Of a DNA stretch of 64,000 bases, positions 21,661 through 64,000 are shown piece by piece (position 1 is the first letter of the stretch; each line of letters starts with the position of its first letter). A model generated the notes under the pieces. That model was not told the DNA's origin, searched no databases, and worked only from the letters and a program-made list of their open reading frames with translations. The position numbers and the translations under genes are program-made. Source of the DNA: Sternotherus odoratus (taxonomy: Eukaryota > Chordata > Testudines > Kinosternidae); the NCBI GenBank assembly GCA_032164245.1, contig JAVMKO010000003.1, forward strand, positions 142,081,009 to 142,145,008, in the 5' to 3' direction.

Positions 21661-21763
21661 CACTTGTGGGAATGGACATGAGCAAGCACTCGAAGAAGAA
21701 AGAACAGTTACTCACCTCTCGTAACGTTTGTTCTTCGAGATGTGTTGCTCATGTCCATTCCCA
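21661..21763 (+). repeat. DIRS internal complementary region (circle-junction copy)
   Basis: Positions 21661-21699 are the exact reverse complement of the left outer end (15969-16007). Positions 21701-21762 are the reverse complement of the right outer end (21947-22008) with one mismatch. The two ends are thus written side by side, as they would be in a circular intermediate. In DIRS elements this region is thought to template repair of the outer ends during replication. Confidence 0.93.
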
Positions 21764-21797
21764 ATCCCACCCGCCTCCCCTCTGTCGGAGTACCGGC

Positions 21798-22009
21798 AAG
21801 AAGGAACTGAGCGGGGGAGGGTCGGCAGGGGCATATATACATCGCCATAAGGGCGCCACTCCAGGGGTCGCCCCTGCCGACCCTACGGGTACCGCTGGGG
21901 GAAAACTTTCCAGAACCGTGCATGCGCGGTGCGCACACACACTTGTGGGAATGGACATGAGCAACACATCTCGAAGAACAAACGTTAGGAGAGGTGAGTA
22001 ACTGTTCTT
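21798..22009 (-). repeat. DIRS right inverted terminal repeat
   Basis: Reverse complement of the left repeat over about 180 bp, plus an extra outer stretch (GTTAGGAGAGGTGAGTAACTG) absent from the left end. Differences to the left repeat are few (for example GGTTCTGG versus GGTTCCGG), in line with recent insertion. The exact right boundary is placed at 22008-22009 from the internal copy. Confidence 0.9.
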
Positions 22010-22729
22010 TTTCATGGGCTTTGGTGGTGCTTAAAGAAAGTCCTTGTTCTCTCATTTGTCCTTTTCCTGATGTTATTATCACAGTTCTACTTACTTGACC
22101 CAAATCACATTACAGTATCTGGATTAGCTGCCAATTCAAAAGAGAAATAAAAAAGAAAATGGTTTGATTCTTTTAATTTTTGTGTGTGAATCTATTGCTT
22201 TTGAGTGGTGGTGGACTGACAGCAAAGGAGATTGAAACAGCAGCATGCGTTTCCTCATACTGTTTTCTTATCCTTCATTCCTGACCTGGAAAAGACATAT
22301 TTGTGGCTGAGAGAATAGTTCATTCTACATAGCTGATTCAGTCCTTGTCCTCTTTGCTGGGTCTGCCATCAAGGTTGCAAATTACAGTAATGGGTTTGTG
22401 ATGTGGCTACTTTTGCTCTGTGAACTGGTCAAGCTCATTTGATATAGACCATAGCAGAGCCATCAACTGGTAACAACTTTCAGCTACCAGAAGCCTGGTC
22501 TGGATATGAACCAAACAACCCACAGCCTTCCAACCCAGCCACCCTCTCCCCCACACACTTTTTTTAAAAAAAGATCAAAATGGTTAAAATGTCTTTTGTT
22601 ATATAGTGACATAAACAAAAACAAAACAAAACAGAAAAATCCACTCCACTTTTTAAAATGGGGTTCAGATGTGTTTTCACCAAAGCTTGCTTAATTTATT
22701 TTAATTGCAGGAACCTAAACCTGAATTTT
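22010..22729. other. Non-coding, no gene seen
   Basis: Intergenic or intronic DNA with A/T-rich runs (AAACAAAAACAAAACAAAAC-like near 22615). No gene or transposon recognised. Confidence 0.4.
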
Positions 22730-23038
22730 TTAAGTGGTGCCTGTTTGTAGTCACCCGACTGATGGATCTGCGGCTAGTGATCGATCCAGTAGGGATCAAT
22801 TTATCGTGTCTAGTCTAGATGCATAAATTGACCCCCAAGCGCTAGCCTGTCGACTCCTGTTCTCCACCACCACCAGAGACGCAGGCAGAGTCGATGGGGG
22901 AGCAGCAGCAGTTGACTCACCGCAGTGAAGATTCCGTAGTGAGTAGATCTAAGTATGTTGATTTCAGCTAAATTATTCACATAGCTGAAGTTGTGTAACT
23001 TAGATCGACTCCCCCCTCCCTAGTGTAGACCAAGGCTT
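22730..23038. repeat. TIR-type MITE of a reptile family
   Basis: Contains TCGATCCAGTAGGGATCAAT, AGTCGATGGGGGAGCAGCAG and ends CTAGTGTAGACCAAGGCTTA. Inside it, TCAGCTA..ATTCACATAGCTGA forms a clear hairpin (about 22963-22990). I recall this sequence type as a common turtle non-autonomous DNA element. The left end is decayed. No coding capacity. Confidence 0.6.
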
Positions 23039-24736
23039 AGTTAACTTATAAAGGATTTTCCTTATACTGCCTTGAGCCGTAAAGGTTTTATTTTTAATGA
23101 AAAAGTCTATTTGGATATAGCTTACTCAAAAGAAACCTCATGGAAAACATACTTTCCTAATCTTACAAAATATTCAACTCTTGCCATCTCGTAGTTTCCC
23201 CTCACAAGGTCTAGAGAGCTTTTTGTAGCCTTCAAAACTTTGTTTTTACTGGAATAACAAACAAAGTGTAAGCAAACATTTTAAAGTTTCAGAAACTTTC
23301 CCGGGAACTCCTTCCTCCTGTGCTCTCAGCTCATCCAAGATGGCTACTTTGAAGAGGGTAGAGAGAGGACTCTGGCTGCCAGATATTTGAAAGAACAGTA
23401 CCGCAGAGGATAATGTGTAGAAATGAAGCCAAACAAGTACTCTGGATGTAATTCCAAACTTTTGGGTGCCCAAATACAGACCCAAATATTGTGACTTGGG
23501 ACCATCTTCAATAACTGGTGACTAAAAAACATTCCTTTGTTCTTTCTGCACACTAAAATATAGCATTTCATAGCTGTAAATTTGCATAAAAAGATTATTT
23601 ATACTGAACACATTTTAAAATTTCAAAAATATTCAGGGGACTTCCATCTTCCTCAGAGTGCAGTCAATACAGTTGACTCTCACAGCTTTAAAAGCTTCTT
23701 TATAGCACAGTATTTAACATGGCAGTACTTTTAAGATGAGGACACTTTTAAAAAAAGTTCATTTAGTCCTGTATGTTCAAATCTCATGGTGCTGCCCCTT
23801 TGTACTTTCTATGAAGGTTTCCTAGTCACTTGTATTCCTTAAGTGCAGAAACAATGGCTCCTTCCTTTAGCCTGCCTCCAATTCCCTCAGCTCTGGCACA
23901 GAGGTGAAGAATCATTGATAAAGATGTTTCCTTGCTCATTAGAAGGTTAGTGCCTAAGATTAACTTGGAAATCTTAGCCTGTAAATATCTCACTGGATCA
24001 TGCCAACGGGAACTTCTCCAGCTAATTATTTGTTCAGCACCAGGGTTTCTTGAGCGGCTATTTAACCATGTAAATGCCTGTTCGTGCTTGCAGAAGGTGG
24101 ATGTGCAAATTTTGCAGGTTCCAACCTTTGATAATTTGTCCCTAAAACTCTTCTGACTACTTAGGGCAAGATCGGACGTTTGCATTCTGAGTGGTCAAAA
24201 GGCAGTAACGTGGGAGAGCCATTCTCAGGGGAAGACATCTTTGTCTTCTTCAGCAGTTTGTATAAGGCGCAAAGTGTGCGGGTTTAAAAAAGATTTCAAA
24301 CCCTTATTTGTTCTGATCTGATCTCTTTCTGTGGCAATTAGAACTAAACATGGCCTTTAAGACTCAGCATTCATCTAACAATTTCCTGTTCTTTTTCAGG
24401 AGTCTCAAAATTAAAGTGAGAGCTAAAACCCCCACAAAACTTACCTTTACCTTATTTTTCGCTTCTCTAGCCTAAGTTTCCACGGAAACAGGGTTGAAAA
24501 AGCCGCTGGTAGCCAGCAGGCAGCCAGCAGCTGAGAGTGAGAACTCTCCTTTGTCACTTTTCACTACTGGCTGTCTGCTGAGTACTCAAAGTGCCAGTTT
24601 GCAAAGCCAGCTAGGTGTGTAAAATCTGCACTACGTTCAATTTGAGGGGGAAATAAATTAACCAACTCTTTTCCCCCCTTGGATTGGCACAATAAGTTCC
24701 AGGAGGGTAAATTGGCTAATGAGTTCTGATCTGTTC
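23039..24736. other. Non-coding, no gene seen
   Basis: Open frames here (for example 119 codons on the minus strand at 23826-24185) have no recognisable domain and no splice-site context. Nothing supportable. Confidence 0.4.
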
Positions 24737-24868
24737 AGAATCAGAGAGGTACCGGTGTTAGTCTGGAATAGCAGAGGTAAGAAAGAGTCCTGTGGCACCT
24801 TAAAGACTAACTAAAGTATTGAAGCATAAGCTTTCGTGGGCTAATACCCACTTCGTCAGATGCAAGCC
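24737..24868 (-). repeat. Small dispersed repeat (copy 2 of 3)
   Basis: + strand begins GAATCAGAGAGGTACCGGTG and ends CCCACTTCGTCAGATGCAAG. Nearly identical to the copies at 13264-13407 and 40548-40722 over the central 120 bp. Confidence 0.75.
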
Positions 24869-25039
24869 TGTTCAGTTACACTGATACCCACAGAGGCAGA
24901 AGTTTTGCCAGTCAATCAGATTTCTCCTTTCATAATTTCCATTTTATAAAGTTTTATATCTCATTGTCATTTGTGTGTGTTTGTGTGTGTACAGATGCAG
25001 GCTTATCTTGTAATACTATAGTTCTTTGTATTGTAGGTT

Positions 25040-25346
25040 GGGTGACCATATGTCTCATTTTGACTGGGACAGTCCCTGTTTTAAGCCCTGTCCCGGCCAT
25101 CCTGACTTTTTTGGCAAAAGTGGGCATTTGTCCCATTTGCTCTTACCAAAACAAATGCTCACTTCTGTGATAAAAGTGGGGTGCAGAACACAGAAACATG
25201 GGGGACAAACAGCGATGCCAGCCCTTCATGGGTTGGTGGGGGAGGCAGGGCTCAGTTGAGCAGCGATGCCAAACCCACAGAGGGTAGGGGGATTCAGGCC
25301 AGCCTCAGACGGTGTTCCGTTTTCCCTTTAGGAAATATGGTCACCC
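25040..25346. mobile_element. TIR element of the GGGTGACC family
   Basis: Left end GGGTGACCATATGTC; right end GGAAATATGGTCACCC, its near inverted complement over about 12 bases. The right flank is TA, the left flank TT. About 307 bp, no coding capacity. Same termini as the elements at 10573, 32284, 33090 and 33782. Confidence 0.6.
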
Positions 25347-25479
25347 TAGCTGTAGGAATATTTGTGTGGTTAGGTTGTAGTACTATAATTCTTTGTTTTG
25401 CAGGCTCCCATTTTTTGCATGGCATAGGCAATGTGTCCCCTTTTTCTTATATCTACATGGACTGTTTTTCAATGAACAT

Positions 25480-26375
25480 ATTATAACTGATCAGGCCCAC
25501 TGACAGCAATTCCAGGTCCCAGAGCAGAACAGTCAATGGGCCCCCATCCATGCACAAGCCACGCCCATGTGGACGTGGTCTGCCTGACATTTGGGTTGTG
25601 GGCACACTCTTCTGGCACGACTAGGGCTTCCTCATGCCTAACCGGTAGGGTTGCCAGCTGTCTAATCACACAAACCCAAAGACCACTGCCCTACCCCTTC
25701 CTTGAGACCACGCCTTTGTCCCTCCTCTTCTCCGAGCACCCACACCCTGCTCATTTCATCCCCCTCCCTCAATCATGTGCTCTTCCTCACCCTCACTCAC
25801 TTTCACCAAGCTGGGGCAGAGGTTTGGGGTGCGGGACCATGTGTGGGATACAAGTTCTGGGAGGGGAGTTTGGGCTCTGGGAGGGAGTTTGGGTGTGGGA
25901 GGGGGTGAGGGGTTGGGCTCTGGGAGGGAGTTTGGGGGTGGGGTTTGGGCTCTAGGTTGGAGCAGCGGGTTGGGATGCAGGTGAGGGAATCAGAAGTGAC
26001 CGGCACTCTCTTTTGGCAGCGGATCCTGGGGGGAGGGACCGAAGGAGTATCAGTATCCATGCGCCGCTGCCCACAGGAACCACTACTGCAGCTCCCATTG
26101 ATCACAGTTTCCAGCCAACTGGACCTGCAGAGTTGCTGCTCAGGGTGGGAGCACAATATGGAGACCTCCCTCCCCAGGGGACACAGGCCCAGGGAAGTTC
26201 CGGCGGCTTCCGGGAGCGGCACGGAATGAGGGCAGGCGCCTTAGCTAGGCTGTGCTGCTGTCAGCAGATGGGGGGGGGGGGGGAGTGTGTCCCAGGCCTT
26301 TTAAATCTCCTAGGCCCTTGGGGAACTATCCCTTTCTCCTCCCCCCAGCCACGACGCTGTCGGTGGGCCTGTAAC
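25480..26375. repeat. GC-rich repeat block with G-rich minisatellite
   Basis: From 25855 to 25960 the phrase GGGCTCTGGGAGGGAGTTTGG recurs with small changes. A G homopolymer of about 13 lies at 26271-26283. Several overlapping open frames exist on both strands but consist of low-complexity residues. No protein domain was recognised. Confidence 0.5.
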
Positions 26376-58449
<32,074 letters not shown>

Positions 58450-59492
58450 AAGATGAAATCATTTTTCTAAAAAGGACAAGTGAAAACTAATTATATGTGT
58501 GTGTGATTTTTTTTTCTGAGTGGCTATCATAAAATACAATATGGAAAATTTGTTTCATTTATTGCAGTGAGGAAACCTTGTGAGACATTCTCTATGTAAT
58601 TTTAGGAACTTATTTTTCACAATTATATTTCCACGTTAAAAAAGTGATATGTATATATTTACAAAGCTCTACAGCTCGTTTTCCTTCTCTCTCATGCCTT
58701 TCAGCTTGCATGTTTGTTAATCTCTCTAAACATGATTTCTTTGTTTGTATTTGAAAACACATACATCATATGCTTTGTGGTTGTATTTGACCAGTTGAAA
58801 GTGCTAAAGCTTTCTCATTCAGGTAGGGGGCAGATAGTTTCCTCAAGATCTTTAAAAAGTGCACACATCAGCTCATAGATTTTTCTTTTGCCTTTCTTGA
58901 ATTTTCCCTGTTGATTTTTTCATCCATGCAAAAATGAAATGTTCTAACTTGTTTTGGTGATTTCTTTTTTTTTTATTATTTTAATTTTTACAACAGGGTA
59001 CTTTTTTCCACTGTGGATATATAAGAAATTATGCATCAGACAAAAGCCTCATAAACTGACCATTTGTCCTCTGGACACAATAGCTTGCCCGGCCCTCTGC
59101 TCCTCCTCTCCAATTATGTGTGATTAGTCTCAGTGTGTTGTGTCAAGAAGGGGGAGTGTGCTGAGTGCTTATTATCTGGTTAGGTACAAGAAGAGCACAT
59201 TTAGGCTCTGACTATGAATGAAAAGTGAGCCTTTATCAGGACTAAAATCTAACTGCTGCTGTTCTACAAACCTCTCTTTAAAAATAGATCTTATCCTAAG
59301 ACATTCTGAACGCTATGGCAACTAGGGAATTTTCTTTTAAACGCAATCAAACAATCATCTTATTCAAACTAGGTGTGTATTGTGATATACTGTAGTTCAA
59401 ATGTTTTGTAAATGTGTAATATAGTACTGAGAGAGGACAGCTGTCCTACAAAGAAACATGATCATATTCTTCGTTTCTAATGGTTTAATAAA
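58450..59492 (+). other. CAMKMT: Probable CAMKMT 3' UTR with candidate poly(A) signal
   Basis: The first canonical AATAAA after the stop is at 59487-59492; two more lie at 60214 and 60314. Which one is used cannot be told from sequence alone. AT-rich, T-runs at 58508-58516 and 58968-58975. Confidence 0.35.
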
Positions 59493-62255
59493 ATGTTCCA
59501 ATGATTTCTTGAAATAGCAATCTGGATCTTTAAGGAATCCTGCACAATCTCTTTAACCAAAATGTTTTTAGAATGGTAAAAAACCTTAATCAGATACTTA
59601 GTATTGTCAAATGTGCAGTTTCCTATTGAAATACATTAAAACAATTACATTTGGTCAATTCTCTTCCTCTCACATTTAACAAACTGATCTATATGTAAAC
59701 CACTAGCTCATACAAGTTCTTTTCTCTTCAGTACTATCCTCAAACAAATTTTTTCACCACCAGTTTGCATGTCCTTGTATTCAACACTTTTTATGCTCCA
59801 TTAGAGTACCTAGATGGATCTCAGAAGGCATAGGTCAAGTCGCAGTTAGATCATACATTTCTTTCTCACAAAAACTTGAATTGCAATGCCAAGTGATGGG
59901 CTAACATCACAATAACAGCAATTTATTCCTCTTTTGATAAAACAGCAGTCTATTCTCTGTATTAGATAAAGACCAGGGGCAATGCAAACCAGCCATTTAT
60001 CCTAGTAGTTCAGCAGTAGATCTCCTTTATGGATGTTGTGGGTTTCATGTTCAAACTCTTAACAGAAGAATATTTTTCGATAAGAAATAAGAAGCATTTA
60101 CGAATAGTTTAAGGCCGTTGTAAAGACGCTTTTCATCAGTTTTTGTTCTGTTTGGACATACAGCAAAGGACATGTTTTCGCTAAGGAATGGATACAAGGA
60201 AATCTTTGTAACCAATAAAGAAAAGCCAAAGACATAGTGAAATATGAAAATATGTAGATCCTGGTTGTCTGCCTTTGTAAGAGGGTTTGAGAATATTCTC
60301 TGCAATATAATCTAATAAAGACATATAGTTGCCAGAAATAAAACTATTGTAATTGGAAATGGCATATTTTGTTGTTTATTCCTCCAGGGAATAAGCAAGT
60401 TTACTAAAATAAACAGCGAGTTATTGCTTTAAAAAAAACACAACTATCTGTAGTGATTACACAAGCTGTTGCACTAGGTGCTGGCTAATTTCCTTTAAGA
60501 GTGTACTTGATGAAGTTTTACCAAAGAACACATCTGGGGTTTGATTCTACGACCACATACACACTGGCGCACAATAGTGAGTGCAGCTACTCGTGCATAA
60601 AAGTTTACAGGATTGGGCCCCTTATTTTTAATTTTTCACTGATAATCAGTGTTAGGTTAAATATTTATTAATTTCAAAGTCTGTAAAGGCATACTGTTGG
60701 AAGGGCTTCTTGTGTTTGTATTTGAAGTATTGTTTTTTAAAGGTCATCTCTCAGATTTATAGGCTTTAGAAGGTATAGTTGACTGGAAAAAATTCTGATT
60801 TCTCAAATTTTAATAAAAAGGCGATGATTTTTTAAATTAAGATGCTAAAGATCTCTGCTTAAAGAAAGTTATGTTCATAGATCTCCAAAAGAAGCTTATT
60901 AAAAATAAATGTGTCAAAGTCCTTTGTGTGTCCTGCTTTAACTGCCGTCTATCTGGCCTCTGATAACTCTGTGTATTTTTAATGTGATACAGATTGCTTC
61001 ATTCTTTCAAGGAATATTAGGATTGAATAGTTGATGTTTGTAAGGCACTCTGAAGATGAAAAGCATGGTATAAATGCTAAGTATTATTTTCCTATATTAT
61101 TTTTGGCAGCCAATGGGAACATTTTCCAGTTATACCGAAAGGAGGACAGGAGACACTTGATATGGTCTGGGGCTACCCAGCAGATAAAAATGTACAGTGT
61201 AGCTAACTACATGATCATTTCGACATCTACCCGTGAGGCCTTCTGCCAGCCCATCTCTTTTTCCATCCAGGTCCCCCAGCCTGGGACCTTACCATCCTCC
61301 CCTCTCATTCTCTTTCCCCCTCCCAAACAAGAGTTAAGGTGGGCTATAAGAAAGGGGGTTGGCTCCCTGCCATACCAGTCATAGGAGCCCCCCATTTCCA
61401 CCATTCCACTCTTTTAACTAGCACCAGCTCTAAGTCCTTTACTAGGCCATTTATCTGATCACTGTATCCCTTCCCTATGGAGTACCTGCACTGGGCAGCT
61501 TACATAGTGAGTTGCAAGATCATAACCTAATTCCTTTCCCTACTCACCAGGACAAAGCCCTCCCTGAACCAGCTGGGGGAAGCAAAAAAAAAAAAAAAAA
61601 AAAAGCCCCACTCCACCTTGGCTGAGCTGGTGGTGAAGGAAAAATTTCTTCCTAGCCCCAGAAGAAAGGGGCAGCTAGTGTGATTCCCATAGCAGGTCCT
61701 GACCACACCTGGTATTTTACCATCTCCAAGAGGACGAAGGGTGGGTGGTGCTCCATCTGACCTGGGAAAAGGGGACTTCTCCCAGCAGGCTTGTCCCTTT
61801 TCAACTCCCCAGCCCTTCCAATCCCTGGGGATGAGTGAGGGCTGACCCACGCCCCCTTTTGGAGCAGCTTCTGAGCTTTGCTCTCCCTACCAGTCATAAA
61901 GCACTATTCCCTCTTCCCCAGCAAGCCAGAAAACTCCACCCCCCATCCCCTGCTTAAAGGTGCAGTGTGCTGTCTCAGCAGTATGATCATTAGACTGATG
62001 TAAGTTTTCCTTTACATATATAATGAACTTCGGATTGAGATCCCGTCTTCCTCCTTAATCAGATTAAAATGGCTACTTATGATCCTCGCCATATTAGAAT
62101 CTGTTGCAATGGGAATGTTTTTGTTTTCCCTGGCAGCCAGCTATAATCTTTAGACTATGAAATGTGAAAAGCAATAGCTGCTTATATGAAAGAGAAGTCT
62201 ACTTCATCCAAAATATGTAATATCTCTGTATTTGCGTTGGAGATCTTAACAAAGG
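59493..62255. other. Downstream non-coding DNA
   Basis: No gene seen. At 61030-61090 a MIR/L2-like tail is visible (GTAAGGCACTCTGAAGATG, ATAAATGCTAAGTATTATTT). A run of about 21 A lies at 61584-61604. 61250-61960 is richer in C and holds plus and minus frames of about 100 codons without known domains; the phrase CATACCAGTCATA and CTACCAGTCATAA flank it near 61375 and 61889 and may be ends of an unidentified repeat. Confidence 0.35.
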
Positions 62256-62405
62256 GACCTGAAAGAAGGGGTGCTGGAACAATTTGCATAGTGGGGGGTG
62301 CTGAGAGCCATTGACCCAAACTGTAAACCTTATATAGGATGGAAACCACTTCAAGTTAGGGAGTGAGGCAGCACCTTCAGCACCCCCAGGTCCAGCGCCA
62401 AGGCA
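62256..62405. repeat. Short dispersed repeat with GGGTGCTG / CAGCACCC ends
   Basis: Starts AGGGGTGCTGGAACAATTTG and ends TCAGCACCCCCAGGTCCAGC, ends being roughly inverted. I recall this as a frequent turtle repeat. Non-coding. Confidence 0.55.
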
Positions 62406-62469
62406 TGAAAAGTTACAATGTTATTTTGACAGAACGTAAAAATAAAGCTGTAAGTGAGAGGAGCATACT

Positions 62470-63060
62470 GAATTTGTGAGGAAGAATTTGTCTTATGGAT
62501 GAGGCACACGCCTTGGAGTCAAGAAACGTTACAACTGATACCAGCTCAGTTGTAGAATTCCTGTGTGGCCTTGGGTGGGTCATATAGGGTGGCCTGGTTG
62601 ACATGCCTGTGTTGGGAGGGAAGGGGGAGTAAGATTCTGTACAGCCTTTCCAGACCTTGAGTGTGGCAATTTATGGGTAAGCAAGTGCTTTGTGCCCATT
62701 GCAGCTTCCCTTCACTGCTACATGTAGAAAAACTTTCATTGTTCCTAAGGGCAGGGAGTAGGCGGAGCCTTTGGTCCACCTCCTCAGATGCCAACCAGTA
62801 CCACTGATTTAGCATGAGGAGGAAGCGGCCAGTAGTAATCTGCTACTAGCCAATGCCTTGAGCATTTCACCCTGAAGCAGGACAGTAGCAGCCACATTCC
62901 TCCCCTTGCACGGGGAAAATTGTAAATGCATGATTTAGCCTTCATCTTTTAGTACCTCCCTCTTCTCATCTTTAAAAATGGGGGAGTGAGGAGTGGCTAA
63001 GTTGAATCGATTATTGGTTGCAAAGTGCTTTGAGCGCCTCAGGTGGAAGATGTTGTAGAA
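62470..63060 (+). repeat. Possible MIR split by a 360-bp insertion
   Basis: Head: ATGAGGCACACGCCTTGGAG, CCTGTGTGGCCTTGGGTGGG (to about 62585). Tail: CCTCTTCTCATCTTTAAAA, GGGGGAGTGAGGAG, GCAAAGTGCTTTGAG (from about 62945). The order is MIR-like, but the halves are diverged and the join is inferred. Confidence 0.4.
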
Positions 63061-63279
63061 GTGATTTCTGTGGAGCGTAGCCACATCTGATAGGGTCTTT
63101 TCCCTCAGTATTGGCAGGGGCAGAATTTGTCATTCTGTACTTGTCGATTCCAGTTTTAGATTCAATGTTTGATTTAGATAGCGACAGCTCTTCACTGCCA
63201 TATTTCAACAGCCTGAGGCCTGTCCTAAATTGACCAACTTATTTTAACAGATTGACAAGCTTGGTTTCAAATGCTAGCT

Positions 63280-63570
63280 TTTGTTGTTATTATTTGTGTT
63301 ACGATAGCACTTACAGGCCCAAAACAAGAGTGGGGGGCAATGTATAAATCTAAAGAGTCAATCTATATACCAACGAGTCCACAATCTAAATAAATAAAGG
63401 GTGAGAGATAGAAAATACAGTATCATTATTCCCCATTTTGCAGATGGGGGATTTGAGGTACATAGAGGTTAACTTGCCCAAAGCTAAAGAGACACAGGTC
63501 TGTGACAGCATCCAGAATTGAACCCTGATTTTCTGAGTCCCGGGGATGTGTCTTGACCAGAAGATTCCTT
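63280..63570 (-). repeat. MIR SINE fragment and adjoining old repeat
   Basis: The + strand reads ATTCCCCATTTTGCAGATGG, TACATAGAGGTTAACTTGCC, GAATTGAACCCTGATTTTC, the reverse complement of a MIR (about 63415-63570). Just before it, 63285-63400 looks like the older unnamed repeat also seen at 9910 (GATAGCACTTACAGGCCC). Confidence 0.65.
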
Positions 63571-64000
63571 TCCTCTCTGACCAGTGGTTTGTCTTCAAAC
63601 AGCTGAGTGTAATGAACATCCTAAAACATTTTTTTCATGTTAAAAACCTTTAGCCTTTTTCAAGCTTTTTGCTTAGTCAGTGGCTGGATTACTGCCAAAA
63701 AAACCCCTAACACATTGTAAAGGCTGGATCAGTGCTGGACATTTTCCATCTATGTCCAACAGGGGCATTGGATCTTCATTAGCCTTAGTGAGCGTAATCT
63801 GTGTGGAAGGTAGAGGGAAGATGCACGAACAGTAGTCCAGATGGCATTCCACAGCCTGAGAAGATGCATTTTAACCCATGAATCTAGGTTAAATTCAACA
63901 GATGCAAAGGCTCCAAACACAAAGAGCTGTTGTGGCCAACAACGGTGGAACAGCAACATTTGTTAGCATAGAAATTTAATAAATAACAAATATTTGAAAG
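63571..64000. other. Non-coding, no gene seen
   Basis: No structure recognised to the window end. Confidence 0.4.

Larger units (their letters stand above)
15968..22009 (+). mobile_element. DIRS-type tyrosine recombinase retrotransposon, nearly complete
   Basis: About 6.0 kb. The layout is a left terminal repeat (15968-16149), gag-like frame (16306-18669), RT/RNase H/methyltransferase-like gene (18551-20593), tyrosine recombinase (20575-21648), internal complementary region (21661-21763) and right inverted terminal repeat (21798-22009). This is the hallmark plan of DIRS elements, which replicate through a circular DNA and integrate by a recombinase instead of a DDE integrase, so no target duplication is expected. 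RT and recombinase frames are open over their full length; gag carries two TGA stops. The element is much more GC-rich than its surroundings. It looks young but probably not autonomous as it stands. Confidence 0.95.

Noticed and set aside
23826..24185. 119-codon minus-strand frame as an exon or small gene
   Set aside because: No family resemblance, no flanking splice signals, AT-rich background where such lengths can occur by chance.
58450..64000. A second host gene downstream of CAMKMT
   Set aside because: Frames of at most about 117 codons, without recognisable domains or consistent splice sites.

Overview
This is vertebrate nuclear DNA, most likely from a turtle. The lineage call is an inference from the mix of repeats: several CR1 LINE fragments, DIRS and Gmr1-like retrotransposons, MIR SINEs, and many short hairpin or TIR elements of a kind I recall from turtle genomes. 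I could not run a repeat library. The only host gene I can support is the 3' part of CAMKMT (calmodulin-lysine N-methyltransferase) on the + strand. Its last four coding exons lie at 27423-27497, 38584-38647, 52118-52249 and 58372-58449, with good splice sites and continuous phase.

Layout. 1-1000 holds a G-rich minisatellite. About 1330-3240 is an old, deleted DIRS element interrupted by a GC-rich repeat. 3829-6690 is an old minus-strand CR1 split by a younger plus-strand CR1 (3915-5569). 7276-7583 is a hAT-like MITE with an 8-bp TSD. 10573-12195 is a long member of a TA-flanked family that recurs at 25040, 32284, 33090 and 33782. 13240-13865 is a CR1 tail carrying a small inserted repeat. 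15968-22009 is a nearly complete DIRS retrotransposon with inverted terminal repeats, an internal complementary region, gag, RT/RNase H/methyltransferase-like and tyrosine recombinase genes. 22010-27422 is repeat-rich non-coding DNA. From 27423 onward the window runs through the CAMKMT exons and introns.

The second CAMKMT intron in the window (38648-52117) contains, antisense to the gene, a complete-length Ty3/gypsy-type LTR element (43455-49599). It has a 5-bp TSD (AAGAC), LTRs of 846 and 928 bp, a primer site resembling the complement of tRNA-Ala, a polypurine tract, a Gag with a SCAN-like capsid region, and a pol in which integrase lies upstream of reverse transcriptase. That order identifies the Gmr1-like clade. 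The element is broken by several stops and one frameshift. Its two LTRs differ in length by exactly two units of a 41-bp tandem repeat.

How it works together: CAMKMT is the only host function here. The exons encode the C-terminal half of a class I SAM-dependent methyltransferase domain, and the family D-x-x-F motif is split across an 11-kb intron. Everything else is mobile DNA at different stages of decay, from an apparently young DIRS copy to ancient MIRs repeatedly split by later insertions. Downstream of the stop codon (58450-64000) I see a probable 3' UTR, MIR and other repeats, and no second gene.
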